Below are positions 1 through 8,439 of a stretch of 64,000 bases of DNA, one piece after another. Both the position numbers and the translations under genes were made by a program. The DNA is taken from NCBI GenBank assembly GCA_964384215.1, contig CAYLLB010000020.1, positions 1 through 64,000 on the forward strand, in the 5' to 3' direction. The stretch comes from JAJFUV01 sp964384215 (GTDB lineage: Bacteria > Acidobacteriota > Terriglobia > Bryobacterales > Bryobacteraceae). The notes beneath the pieces are model-generated. The model saw only the letters and a program-made list of their open reading frames with translations, had not been told where the DNA came from and did not search any database. Every line of letters starts with the position of its first letter. The stretch's first letter is position 1.

Positions 1-752
1 TTGGCGCCGGTCATCCACTGCACCACGTCCATCAGGTGCGTGCCCTGGTCGGTCATGTTGCCGCCAGAGTAAGCCCAGAAGCCGCGCCACCAGCGGTAGC
101 GCATGGGTTCGAGCGGGCGGTGCTCGGCGGGTCCCTGGAATCGCTCCCAATCCAGTTTGCCGGGCAGAGGCGAGTTATCCAGGGGCATGTCGAAGTGCCA
201 GTTCCAGCGCGCCATCACCATCGATATTTTGCCCAGCACACCGTCGTCGAACAGCTTCTTGGCGGCGTAGATGAAGGGCATGCTGCGCCGGTGCATACCG
301 ATTTCGACGATGCGGTCCGTCTTGCGCACGGCATCGATCATCGTCCGGCTCTGATCGAGGGACATGGAAAGCGGCTTTTCCAGGTACACGTCCTTGCCCG
401 CCTTCAGAGAGGCCAACAGGTTGGGCATGTGCTGATGATCGGGCGTGCCGATGACCACGCAGTCCAGTCCCTTCTGCGCAAGCAGGTCGTTGTAGTCAAG
501 GTAGGGCTTGGCGTCGGCGGGGGAGTCCTTCCGCGCCAGTTCCAGGTGCGGCTCATAGACATCGCACAACGCCACGCACTGCGCACCGAGCTTCTGGAAC
601 GTGGTGTTCAACCAGCGCGCGCGGCTGCCCGTACCAATCACGCCGTAAGTGATGCGATCATTGGCGCCGAAAGCCGAACGCGGCACAAACAGTGGGGCCG
701 TCGCTGCCACGGTCAGGGAATCCTTCAGAAACGCTCTACGGTCCTGCTCCAT
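1..752 (-). CDS. Gfo/Idh/MocA-family oxidoreductase, Tat-exported, partial (C-terminus beyond window start)
   Basis: The reverse strand is open from an ATG at 752 to the window edge, so about 250 N-terminal residues are seen. A Shine-Dalgarno GAGGAGG lies 7 bases before the ATG. The N-terminus (MEQDRRAFLKDS) is a twin-arginine signal. Next come a Rossmann segment (YGVIGTGSRARWL), the EKP motif of the family (VYLEKPLSMS, about residue 115) and the WAYSGGNMTDQGTHLMD stretch typical of Gfo/Idh/MocA proteins, which precedes the substrate-binding sheet. Such proteins oxidise or isomerise sugars with tightly bound NAD(P); the Tat signal implies folded export to the periplasm. It is divergent from the alpha-galactosidase at 863, so both may serve glycan use. 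Substrate unknown. Confidence 0.9.
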   Translation of the reverse strand, partial: MEQDRRAFLKDSLTVAATAPLFVPRSAFGANDRITYGVIGTGSRARWLNTTFQKLGAQCVALCDVYEPHLELARKDSPADAKPYLDYNDLLAQKGLDCVVIGTPDHQHMPNLLASLKAGKDVYLEKPLSMSLDQSRTMIDAVRKTDRIVEIGMHRRSMPFIYAAKKLFDDGVLGKISMVMARWNWHFDMPLDNSPLPGKLDWERFQGPAEHRPLEPMRYRWWRGFWAYSGGNMTDQGTHLMDVVQWMTGA

Positions 753-848
753 AAAACAACCTCCTCGCAAGTCGAATGCCCGAAACGGGATTCTACCGCA
801 CTTCAGGAGACGGGTAAAACAGACAGTTCGGCGGACCGGCGTTCGCTA

Positions 849-854
849 TATAAT
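849..854 (+). promoter_or_regulatory. -10 hexamer of a probable leaderless promoter
   Basis: A perfect TATAAT ends 8 bases before the ATG at 863. This puts the expected transcription start at or within a base or two of the start codon, and no Shine-Dalgarno is present. The -35 region is weak. Confidence 0.55.
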
Positions 855-862
855 CGTCCCCA

Positions 863-3031
863 ATGCGAATCTTTGGACTGCTCCTCGCAACACTCACCGC
901 GTTCGCGCAGCCTTACGTGGATGTGCGAACCCGCCCGGCTCCGAACGCCGGCGCGCGCTTCTCCAGTGAGTTGACCATTTACGACGAAGGGATGCTCGAC
1001 GGACGCCTTGTCGGCCGCTATTGGTCGCCCATCGGCCGGGTACGCGCCGAGAAGGAGATGGAGGCGAAGGAGTACGCATCCCGCTGGACCGATGCGTTCC
1101 TCATCGAGATCGGTGGAAACGCAGTGCCCCAGCGATGGGATTGGATCAGCGCAAAGGCACAGGGCGGCGAGGCCGTCGTCGATCTTAAGCACGCGAGCGA
1201 ACCGCTCCGCGTTCGCGTGCATACGAAGCTGGACGGCACGCCGGTGTTGATGCGGTGGCTCGAAATCACCAACACTTCGGACAAGCCTCTGCCGCTGTCC
1301 GGACTGGCTCCCTTCAGCGGCCAGTTGTGGCGGATCCAGTGGATGTCGCAGTGGGCTCGCAAACATCCCGATCCGACTTTCCGCCTGGCGCGGTTCCGCC
1401 ACTCCGGTTGGGGCGACGAGGGCGATTTCGGCTGGAGCGCGCTCGCCGAAGGCGAATTCTCATTCGACAACGGCAATACGGGGAAATCCGGCTGGGGCAA
1501 CCCGTATTTCATCGCGCGCAATGAGGTGAGCGGCGAGTACTTCGTATGTGCGCTGGGGTGGTCGGGCGAGTGGAGGATGGAATTCCTGCACCAGCAAAGG
1601 GCCGCCGAGAACAACGAGTCGCTCTATTTCCGGAGCCGCGTTATCTCGACCGATCCCGTCATGCGCGTCATTGCGCCAGGCGAGACCATCACATCGCCGG
1701 TGGTACATATCGGCAATCTGACGGGCGAACTCGACGATGTAGTGCAGGCGATGCACGATCACATCCGGCGCTCGGTGCTTCCGCCGCAGCCCGCCGGACG
1801 CGCGCAGTTGGTGCAGGACAACCACTGGGGCTACCAGTCCGGCATCGAGACCGAGGAGGGCATTAAGGCCGTGGTGGATGCCGCGGCCGCGGTGGGCGTC
1901 GAACTGTTTATCTTCGACGCGGGTTGGTACGGCAACAAACGCAACGACTGGCCCAACCAGACCGGCGACTGGCGTCCAGGCTCCTGGCTGCCGAACGGCC
2001 TGAAGCCGATCTCGGATTATGTGCACAGCAAGGGACTGCTGTTCGGTTTGTGGCTGGAGGCCGAGTCCATCGGCCACGGTACAAAACTACGCCAGGAACA
2101 CCCCGAGTTCCTGCTGCTCCGCAACGGCCAGCCGGCTTTCGGCGGCCGCTCGCTGGACCTGACCAAACCGGAAGTGGCGAGGTGGCTGGAAGCCGAACTC
2201 ACGCGAGTATTCACAGAATACGGGGTGGACCTGTTCCGGCTGGACTACAACGTCAGTGACGCGCACGGCGGCGGCAACCGCGTTCGCGACGGATACCTTG
2301 AAAACACGACGTGGCGCTACTACGAGGCCTTCTATTCCATACTCGAACGGCTGCGGAAGAGATTCCCGAAGATGATTTTCGAAAACTGCGCCGGGGGCGG
2401 CGGGCGGACCGACCTGGGAATCCTGCGCTACATGAACACGACGTGGATATCCGATATCAGTACGCTGCCAAAATCGATCAAGATCCTGAACGGCATGACG
2501 CTGCTGCTGCCGCCGGAGATCTGCAACCGTACCTACGGCACGCAGTGGGATCCCCAGCGGCAGTACGGAGACTTGGACACGCAACTGCGCGTGCCGCTAT
2601 TCGCATATCCCACGGGCATTGGCATCGCACCCTCGCTTGCCGATCTCAACCCCGCCAACGCCCGGCGCGTGCGCCATGCCTTCGATCTGTACAAGACCTT
2701 CATCCGCCCGATGCTCGCCACGTCGCGCGTATACCACCACACGCCCGAGCTGCCGCTCGAAACCGCGGGCGACTGGCTGGCGATCGAGTACGCCGCGCGC
2801 GACCGCGCCCGAGCTTACGCCGGCGTGTTCCGCCTTTCGGGTGAGGGCGCGCCTGAATACGTCCTTCGTCCCCGAGGGCTGCGGGCGGGCGCGCGGTATC
2901 GGGTGACCTTCGACAATTCCGGAGAGACCATCACGAAGTCCGGCTACGACCTCCGTCAGGAAGGCATCCGCATCCGGCTGGCCGGCGGCATCCGCAGCGA
3001 GCTGCTGCTGTTCGAAGAAGTGAAGCAGTGA
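863..3031 (+). CDS. alpha-galactosidase, glycoside hydrolase family 36, secreted
   Basis: A 722-residue protein with a short Sec signal (MRIFGLLLATLTAFAQ), so it probably acts outside the cytoplasm on alpha-galactosides. The first 300 residues or so form the beta-supersandwich of GH36. The TIM barrel follows, with FIFDAGWYGN (D352), GLWLEAESIGHG, LFRLDYNVSD whose D461 is the expected nucleophile, and the ENCAGGGGRTD ... WISDIS segment with D531 as acid/base. The length matches the family (about 700). The gene ends with a 4-base overlap onto the next gene, so the two are probably cotranscribed. Family assignment is firm; the exact galactoside is inferred. Confidence 0.92.
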   Translation: MRIFGLLLATLTAFAQPYVDVRTRPAPNAGARFSSELTIYDEGMLDGRLVGRYWSPIGRVRAEKEMEAKEYASRWTDAFLIEIGGNAVPQRWDWISAKAQGGEAVVDLKHASEPLRVRVHTKLDGTPVLMRWLEITNTSDKPLPLSGLAPFSGQLWRIQWMSQWARKHPDPTFRLARFRHSGWGDEGDFGWSALAEGEFSFDNGNTGKSGWGNPYFIARNEVSGEYFVCALGWSGEWRMEFLHQQRAAENNESLYFRSRVISTDPVMRVIAPGETITSPVVHIGNLTGELDDVVQAMHDHIRRSVLPPQPAGRAQLVQDNHWGYQSGIETEEGIKAVVDAAAAVGVELFIFDAGWYGNKRNDWPNQTGDWRPGSWLPNGLKPISDYVHSKGLLFGLWLEAESIGHGTKLRQEHPEFLLLRNGQPAFGGRSLDLTKPEVARWLEAELTRVFTEYGVDLFRLDYNVSDAHGGGNRVRDGYLENTTWRYYEAFYSILERLRKRFPKMIFENCAGGGGRTDLGILRYMNTTWISDISTLPKSIKILNGMTLLLPPEICNRTYGTQWDPQRQYGDLDTQLRVPLFAYPTGIGIAPSLADLNPANARRVRHAFDLYKTFIRPMLATSRVYHHTPELPLETAGDWLAIEYAARDRARAYAGVFRLSGEGAPEYVLRPRGLRAGARYRVTFDNSGETITKSGYDLRQEGIRIRLAGGIRSELLLFEEVKQ

Positions 3032-4350
3032 ACACGGGAATGAACCGGAGGACTTTTCTGGCCGCAGCCGGCGGCGTGATGGCGGCGCAGGACGAGTTCT
3101 ACCTGCCGGAGAATCCCGATTACACTATCCTGCACAGCATGGAGGATTCGCTGCGGTTCACCGTTGAACGGACGCTGACCACTTACAAGGGCAAGCCCTG
3201 CTCGCGCTCCAGTTTCGTTGATCCCGATGGCACGCCCATGATGTGGCACGGATTCGGACCGCTGGAAGGTCCCGGCTGGGCCTCGAACGCCGTGGGCGGG
3301 GCGTACGAGATCTACCGCTACGGCCGCCACTTTCGCAACGCCCGCTACCAGCAGGTGGCGCTCGGCATTCTGGATCATGTGCTCGAGAACGGCTTTGTGG
3401 ACGAGGCCTCCGGCTTCATTCGCGGTTACCGGCACACCGTCAAAGACGTTTTCATCCTGAATTTCACGCACAACAACGACTGGTTCGCTCCCGGCGCCAT
3501 GGCTAAGATCGGCTATCAACTGCTGGTGTTCTCAGACCTGCTGCCGGCTGACACGCGCCGCGCGAGGATGCGTCGCGCCGCCGAGCACATGGGCGCATGG
3601 CTGGCCGCGCGCGTCAAGCCCACGGCCAGCGGTTGGTACCCGCGCCGCGCAGCGCCAGAGGGCGAGCCTTACCGCTGGAGAGCCGAGAGCGGAAAGAAGG
3701 AAGATCCGCAGTTCGATTCAAGCGCCGATGGGCTCCACATAATCCAGCTGCTTGCGGCACTCAGCGAGCGCGGAACAGCCAACTACCGGCCGGCGATCAA
3801 GCGGGCTGTCACCGCCTTCATTGATCGCGGGGGCATTTTCGGCAGCATCAACCAGGACGTGTACGACAACCATGAGGACGTCGCCTACGCCGTCGCGTTC
3901 CGGGTCTTGCGCCGGGCGGCGAGGCTGCTCAAGAGTCGTGAAATCCGTGAGTTCGCCTACTCGAAGTGCCTGGCAGGTTTGGACCAGTTCAAGATGCGGG
4001 AAGACCGCAACGGCGTTGCCACCAAGGGTCTCCTGTTCATGGCCCGCAGTTGGGACACGGCGTATCTATGGGAGTGCGCCGAGGCGTCACTGGCGTACAT
4101 GGAAGCTTACAGCGACCGCAGGCGACCCGAGCACCTGCGCGACGCGCTGACCATCCTGCGAGCCATCGCCAAACACCACCACGGCCCGCACGGCTTCCTC
4201 ACCGAAGGAGTTGACTGGAACAACCACGTCGGGGAGAAGCACCACATCGGCGGCGCAAAGTATGGAGACATCCAGTACACCGAGCCGTTCCTGAACAACC
4301 AGCACATCGCTGAACCGACGCTGTACTATCTGCAAAACCGGCTTGGGTGA
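3028..4350 (+). CDS. Tat-exported (alpha/alpha)-barrel-like protein, possible glycan-active enzyme
   Basis: 440 residues starting at GTG 3028, which overlaps the alpha-galactosidase stop (GTGA); an ATG at 3040 is an alternative that leaves the signal intact. The N-terminus (NRRTFLAAAGG) is a twin-arginine signal. The rest is rich in helix pairs with aromatic/acidic turns (HNNDWFAPGAM near 152, DNHEDVAYAV near 277, RSWDTAYLWECAEASLAYM near 340), the look of six-hairpin glycosidase or polysaccharide-lyase toroids. I do not recognise a named family. Coupling to GH36 suggests a role on the same glycan; the function is not known. Confidence 0.8.
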   Translation: MNTGMNRRTFLAAAGGVMAAQDEFYLPENPDYTILHSMEDSLRFTVERTLTTYKGKPCSRSSFVDPDGTPMMWHGFGPLEGPGWASNAVGGAYEIYRYGRHFRNARYQQVALGILDHVLENGFVDEASGFIRGYRHTVKDVFILNFTHNNDWFAPGAMAKIGYQLLVFSDLLPADTRRARMRRAAEHMGAWLAARVKPTASGWYPRRAAPEGEPYRWRAESGKKEDPQFDSSADGLHIIQLLAALSERGTANYRPAIKRAVTAFIDRGGIFGSINQDVYDNHEDVAYAVAFRVLRRAARLLKSREIREFAYSKCLAGLDQFKMREDRNGVATKGLLFMARSWDTAYLWECAEASLAYMEAYSDRRRPEHLRDALTILRAIAKHHHGPHGFLTEGVDWNNHVGEKHHIGGAKYGDIQYTEPFLNNQHIAEPTLYYLQNRLG

Positions 4351-4398
4351 GCTTGATTTCGCGCCACGGACGCCAGGGTGCGAGAGCTCTTTGAATGT

Positions 4399-5028
4399 CT
4401 ACTTCCTCGCTTTCTTGCTGGGATCCGCCGTTTCCAGGCTTCCGTCCAGGAACTTCTCGGCGGGTGGGCGGTAGTGGTTGGTGTTGAAGATGTACCAACC
4501 ATCACGGCCGGGCTTGCTTACCGCAAGGATCAGGGCCACCTGGTCGCGGGGGCCCTGATAGTACGAGACACGAATGCGGTGCACACCTTCTTTGAGCTTT
4601 ACTTCCCCGGTGATGCGCACCGGCGGGTGCGTGCCGTCGTTATCGATGATGGTCTTGCCGTCGATGTAAAGTTTCGAGCCGTCGTCGGAGGTGAGTGCGA
4701 AACCGTATTTGCCGGGCACGGAGACCCAGAAACGGGCGTTATAGTCGATGGCGAACCACTCGAAACGGCCCGTGACGCCGGGAAAGCCCTCGCGGAAATG
4801 GCGGGTAGTGACGAACAGGGCCGGAGTGTAAACAGAGCCGACCGGTTTCAGCTTCTTGAAATTCGGCAGGAACTCCGTGCCCTCCTCGATCAGGTAGATG
4901 TCACCCTTGAAGCCTGCGGAACCCACAGCCGTGATGCCGAAGCCGTAAGTGGGTTCGTCCGGAGGCTTCACTTCCTGGGACCGGCAGATTGCGACTGCAA
5001 GAAACAGGAGGCTCAGACCGGCACGCAT
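4399..5028 (-). CDS. PA14-domain secreted protein
   Basis: 209 residues from ATG 5028, where a Sec signal (MRAGLSLLFLAVAICRS) begins; a GTG at 5046 adds six residues. The core shows the PA14 signature: FWVSVPGKYGFALTSDDGSKLYIDG followed by GKTIIDNDGTH and a GVHRIRVSYYQG strand. PA14 modules are beta-barrels that bind carbohydrate or sit beside catalytic domains in glycosidases and adhesins. Here the domain stands almost alone, so a carbohydrate-binding or envelope role is the most I can infer. It is convergent with the preceding gene and followed on the same strand by nothing. Confidence 0.8.
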   Translation of the reverse strand: MRAGLSLLFLAVAICRSQEVKPPDEPTYGFGITAVGSAGFKGDIYLIEEGTEFLPNFKKLKPVGSVYTPALFVTTRHFREGFPGVTGRFEWFAIDYNARFWVSVPGKYGFALTSDDGSKLYIDGKTIIDNDGTHPPVRITGEVKLKEGVHRIRVSYYQGPRDQVALILAVSKPGRDGWYIFNTNHYRPPAEKFLDGSLETADPSKKARK

Positions 5029-5067
5029 CAGTAACAGGGATAACACACGCGCCGTACAGGCTGCGTC

Positions 5068-5796
5068 CTATTTCAACCTTCCACCCGCCCACTGGACGGC
5101 ACTGCGGATCAGGCTGCGGTAGCCGGGGTCGAGATGCGTGTGGCGGTCGTGGCCGAGTTGGATGTAAACCACGCGCGATTTCTCATACGGGCTCACCCAG
5201 CCCACCTGGCGGTTAGCGAGAGGATTGTCGGTTTCCAGAATTACCTGGACATCCGGCCGCACCCACATACCCCTATACGGCTCATCCAGCAGGTGCAGAT
5301 CGGGGATGCCCCGGACAACGGGGTGGTTGGATTTCGGCCTCACGTGCATCTGGATGTTCCCCTTGGCGGCGGAAGCCGGATGGCCAGGCTCGGCCTTGAT
5401 GTAGAATTTGCCCCCGATCACTTCCTGGTACCACCAGGGCCAGTCGGTGAAATCGACGATGGCATGATGCAGCGACACGACGCCTTTGCCGCTTTCCACG
5501 AATTCCTTCAGGTTCTTCCGTGCGGGTTCCGAGATCTGCTCCTGCAAATCGTAAAAGACGAGGACGTCGTAGCGTTGGAGGGAGCCGGCGAGGGCGGCGG
5601 GCTGGGCGTCGGTCATCACCAACCAATCGTCGTAACCTTCAAATACAGAGTAGAAGCTCGTTTGATGCGGATGCCCGCCGGTCACGATCTGAATACGCAT
5701 CGCGTCGGGCTTAAGCTGTTTGACGGGGGAAGGCTGGGCAGCCGCCAGTACCGATATGCCAAGGGCCAGCAGTATCGTCTTCATGGTGCCAGCCAT
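5068..5796 (-). CDS. ThuA-like (trehalose-utilisation family) secreted protein
   Basis: About 242 residues from ATG 5796; the ATG at 5784 (MKTILLALGISVLAAAQ) gives a cleaner Sec signal and is equally possible. The body has the ThuA/glutamine-amidotransferase-like fold: RIQIVTGGHPHQTSFYSVFE, YDVLVFYDLQEQISEPARKNLKEFVESGKGVVSLHHA, WWYQEVIGGKF and the closing YIQLGHDRHTH. ThuA proteins of Rhizobium act in trehalose/maltose use. In Acidobacteria and Planctomycetes they are common beside Gfo/Idh/MocA and glycosidase genes, with unknown chemistry. It is divergent from the TIM-barrel gene at 5844, with only 47 bases between. Confidence 0.85.
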   Translation of the reverse strand: MAGTMKTILLALGISVLAAAQPSPVKQLKPDAMRIQIVTGGHPHQTSFYSVFEGYDDWLVMTDAQPAALAGSLQRYDVLVFYDLQEQISEPARKNLKEFVESGKGVVSLHHAIVDFTDWPWWYQEVIGGKFYIKAEPGHPASAAKGNIQMHVRPKSNHPVVRGIPDLHLLDEPYRGMWVRPDVQVILETDNPLANRQVGWVSPYEKSRVVYIQLGHDRHTHLDPGYRSLIRSAVQWAGGRLK

Positions 5797-5843
5797 GATA
5801 CAACGCCGGAATATGCGATAGGATACTAACGCGGACAACCGAT

Positions 5844-6737
5844 ATGAACTACACACGCAGGGAACTGATCGCGGGACTCGCTGCCCCGCCGCTGGCCCTG
5901 GCCAGGGCGCCCTACAATCCGAAGCTGGCCACCCAGACTGTTATCTGGGCGCAGCAGTTCGGCCAGCGCAAGATCGCAACCGTGGATGGCCTGGAGGAGG
6001 CGTTCGCCTCCATCCACAGGGCCGGCTACCATCGCATTGAGTTAATGAATACGTGGCTCCAGGGCGAGGCGCTCACCAAAACGCGCGATCTCGCCAGGCG
6101 GTACAAGATCTCTTGCCCAATCGCTTACAACGGCGGCGTGATGCACGAACAGGATGCCGCCGATAACACCATAGCCGCAACGATGGCGGTGGCCGAAGCA
6201 CTGCAGAGCGTGGGAGGGGAGATCATCAGCTTCAACCCTAGTCCCAAGCCGAAGGGCGCGCTGAAGACGGACGACGAACTCGCCATACAGGCGGGCAACG
6301 TCAATCGGCTGGGGGAGCAGTTGCGCGGGCGCGGTATGAAGCTCTTCGTGCACCACCACGACCCGGAAATGAAAGAGGACGCGCGCGAGTGGCGGCACCT
6401 GCTGCGCAATACCGACCCCAAGTTGATGTGGGTCTGTATGGATACGGACTGGGTGCTGCGCGGAGGCCAGGACGTCCTCGCCTTGCTGAAGGAATGCCAG
6501 GGCCGCCTGGGGAGCATGCACTTGCGCAATTCGCGCGACAACGTCTGGCTCGAATCCCTGGAAGCGGGCCAGGTCGATTATCCGGCCGTCGCCACCTATC
6601 TTAAGAAGAATGGCTTCACGGGTTACCTTGTTGTGGAACTCTACTACGCTAAGGAGACCAAAGTGACGCGGAGCATCGAAGAGAACCTGCGCCTCAGCCG
6701 CCTTTACGCCGAGAAAGTCTTCGGTGTGAGTGCATGA
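5844..6737 (+). CDS. sugar phosphate isomerase/epimerase family (xylose isomerase-like TIM barrel), exported
   Basis: 297 residues with a Tat-like N-terminus (NYTRRELIAGLAAPP). The TIM barrel carries the family's metal-site pattern: GYHRIELMN (E), LFVHHHDPE (H), WVCMDTDWVLRGG (D), LGSMHLRNSRD (H) and YLVVELYYAKE (E). Family members interconvert ketoses, keto-inositols or similar compounds. Export is unusual for a textbook isomerase but common for this family in Acidobacteria, where Tat carries them folded with metal. The neighbours (ThuA, PA14, GH36) support a glycan-degradation locus. Substrate unknown. Confidence 0.85.
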   Translation: MNYTRRELIAGLAAPPLALARAPYNPKLATQTVIWAQQFGQRKIATVDGLEEAFASIHRAGYHRIELMNTWLQGEALTKTRDLARRYKISCPIAYNGGVMHEQDAADNTIAATMAVAEALQSVGGEIISFNPSPKPKGALKTDDELAIQAGNVNRLGEQLRGRGMKLFVHHHDPEMKEDAREWRHLLRNTDPKLMWVCMDTDWVLRGGQDVLALLKECQGRLGSMHLRNSRDNVWLESLEAGQVDYPAVATYLKKNGFTGYLVVELYYAKETKVTRSIEENLRLSRLYAEKVFGVSA

Positions 6738-6849
6738 CTCTCATCCTTCTCTCTTAACCCCGGTGCGTATCACAAGCTTTTAACACACATTTATCAACGG
6801 CCCTCAGTAGCTGATACGTCCCTGGTAGTGCAGCGTAAGCACGCCAAGG

Positions 6850-8436
6850 GTGATATCTTTCGTGAATGGCCGTGATCCAATCTCTGCCTGCGACTTTCCA
6901 CACGATGATGTTACGAGTGCAAGTGGTGTCGTCAAGGACTTATTAAGAAAGTTAACGAACTTTTACACGCATGCAGGCGCTGCTCTATGGCTAGGATTGT
7001 TTGGCCTTTGCGCGTATCGCTTCTGGGTTACGCCGCTCGCTTCCAGTTTCTGGGTGGATGAGACCGTCACGGCGTTCGTGGTGCGATTCGGTGCCGGACA
7101 CGCTTCTTTGAGCGTCGCACCGCAAGTTCCCCAGTCCATTTATTATGTCCTGCCTTATTTGATGGATAGCTGGTTCGGTTTCTCGGAAGTATGGTACAGG
7201 GTACCATCCCTCATTGCCGCGGCCGGTGCCGCGCTTGCCATGTCCTGGATCGCCAGGCGGTTGATTCATCCGCAGGCCGGCTGGTTCGCCGCGTTGGGCT
7301 GTTTCGCAATGGGCGGGATAAACGCCGAGGCCGTGGATGCGCGGCCCTACGCGTTGGGCATGCTCGTCGCGGCGTTGAGCGTCGTGTTCCTGATTCGCTG
7401 GCTGGACCGGGCGCGAACGGCCGATGCCGCGCTATTCATACTCTTCGCGGCCCTGTTGTGGCGAACGCACCTGGTGTACTGGCCGTTCTATCTGGTGTTT
7501 CCGTTGTACGCGGGAGCGCGGCTATTCAAGAAGGAGACTCCGGCAGGGAGGCGTGATGCGGTCATCGTTTTCTTGGTGCTGGGCCTCACGCTCATCCCCG
7601 TCGGCCTCCGGGCTTTCGATTTGATGCGCGGCGCCGCGGCGCATGTCATCGTGCCGCCGCCCACACTGCGCAACCTGGTTTACGCGCTCAAGTTTGGACT
7701 CTTGGGCGCCTGCCTGCCTGTGGTGTGGCTGCTCTCCCGGGCGTGCAAGTGGCCGCGCACTCGCTTGCCGGCTTCTTCAGCGATGTTACTTCTCGGATGG
7801 TGGTTCGTCCATCCGGTGGCGTTGTTTATCTACTCGCGTTTATCGGGCAACAGCGTCTTCGTTTCGCGCTACTTGTCCCTGTTATTGCCTGGCGCTGTGT
7901 TGGGAACTACATTCTTACTCTCCCGATATGTTCCAGAGCGCCATTGGAAGTCCATGACTCTGGCGCTAGGTGTAGGCCTCCTTTTGTTCCATGCGGACTG
8001 GAAGGTGGCCTGCCCGCTCGTTCATCAATCCGATTGGCGCGGCGCAGCGGCCTCACTGGCCGCGCTGGGCGATTCGCGTGTCCCCGTGATTTGCCCCAGT
8101 CCCTTCATTGAGGCCAAACCACCCGTCTGGAGCCCCGTCTATGCGCGGCCGGGATTCTTGTATGCCCACCTCAGTGTGTACCCGGTCCGGGGCCGCGCGC
8201 TGTTGTTCCCGTTCGAACCATGTCCCGAAGCGGAACGATATGCGTCGGAGTTGGTCGGAGGCCCCATTGGACACGCCCAGCGCTTCGCTATTTACGGAAG
8301 CGCGAATAGCGCGCGTGACTGGCGTCATTGGTTCGCCGCGCACCTTCCCGGTTGGACCGCCCGCAGCCTCGGCCCGTTCGGCGATGTTGACGTCGTATTG
8401 TTTGAAAAACCGGACGCGATCATGGCTAGAATGTAG
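6850..8436 (+). CDS. integral-membrane GT-C glycosyltransferase (ArnT/PMT-like)
   Basis: 528 residues with about ten predicted membrane helices and a C-terminal soluble tail. A first helix (HAGAALWLGLFGLCAY) is followed by SSFWVDETVTAFV, the acidic DE motif in the first periplasmic loop that defines polyprenyl-phosphate-dependent GT-C enzymes. EAVDARPYALGML near residue 158 is the second conserved loop. Such enzymes take a sugar from a lipid-linked donor and place it on lipid, glycan or protein in the periplasm. The GTG at 6850 is uncertain, because in-frame GTG codons downstream would also keep all helices. The first 300 bases are clearly less GC-rich than neighbouring genes, a possible sign of transfer. 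Confidence 0.8.
   Translation: MISFVNGRDPISACDFPHDDVTSASGVVKDLLRKLTNFYTHAGAALWLGLFGLCAYRFWVTPLASSFWVDETVTAFVVRFGAGHASLSVAPQVPQSIYYVLPYLMDSWFGFSEVWYRVPSLIAAAGAALAMSWIARRLIHPQAGWFAALGCFAMGGINAEAVDARPYALGMLVAALSVVFLIRWLDRARTADAALFILFAALLWRTHLVYWPFYLVFPLYAGARLFKKETPAGRRDAVIVFLVLGLTLIPVGLRAFDLMRGAAAHVIVPPPTLRNLVYALKFGLLGACLPVVWLLSRACKWPRTRLPASSAMLLLGWWFVHPVALFIYSRLSGNSVFVSRYLSLLLPGAVLGTTFLLSRYVPERHWKSMTLALGVGLLLFHADWKVACPLVHQSDWRGAAASLAALGDSRVPVICPSPFIEAKPPVWSPVYARPGFLYAHLSVYPVRGRALLFPFEPCPEAERYASELVGGPIGHAQRFAIYGSANSARDWRHWFAAHLPGWTARSLGPFGDVDVVLFEKPDAIMARM
8427..8432 (+). promoter_or_regulatory. -10 hexamer of a probable leaderless promoter
   Basis: TAGAAT ends 7 bases before ATG 8440, inside the end of the glycosyltransferase gene. 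A possible -35 (TTGAAA, 8402-8407) lies 19 bases upstream. No Shine-Dalgarno precedes the ATG. Confidence 0.5.
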
Positions 8437-8439
8437 TTC

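Noticed and set aside
36..974. 312-codon frame on the plus strand
   Set aside because: Antisense to the partial Gfo/Idh/MocA gene and running into the alpha-galactosidase start.
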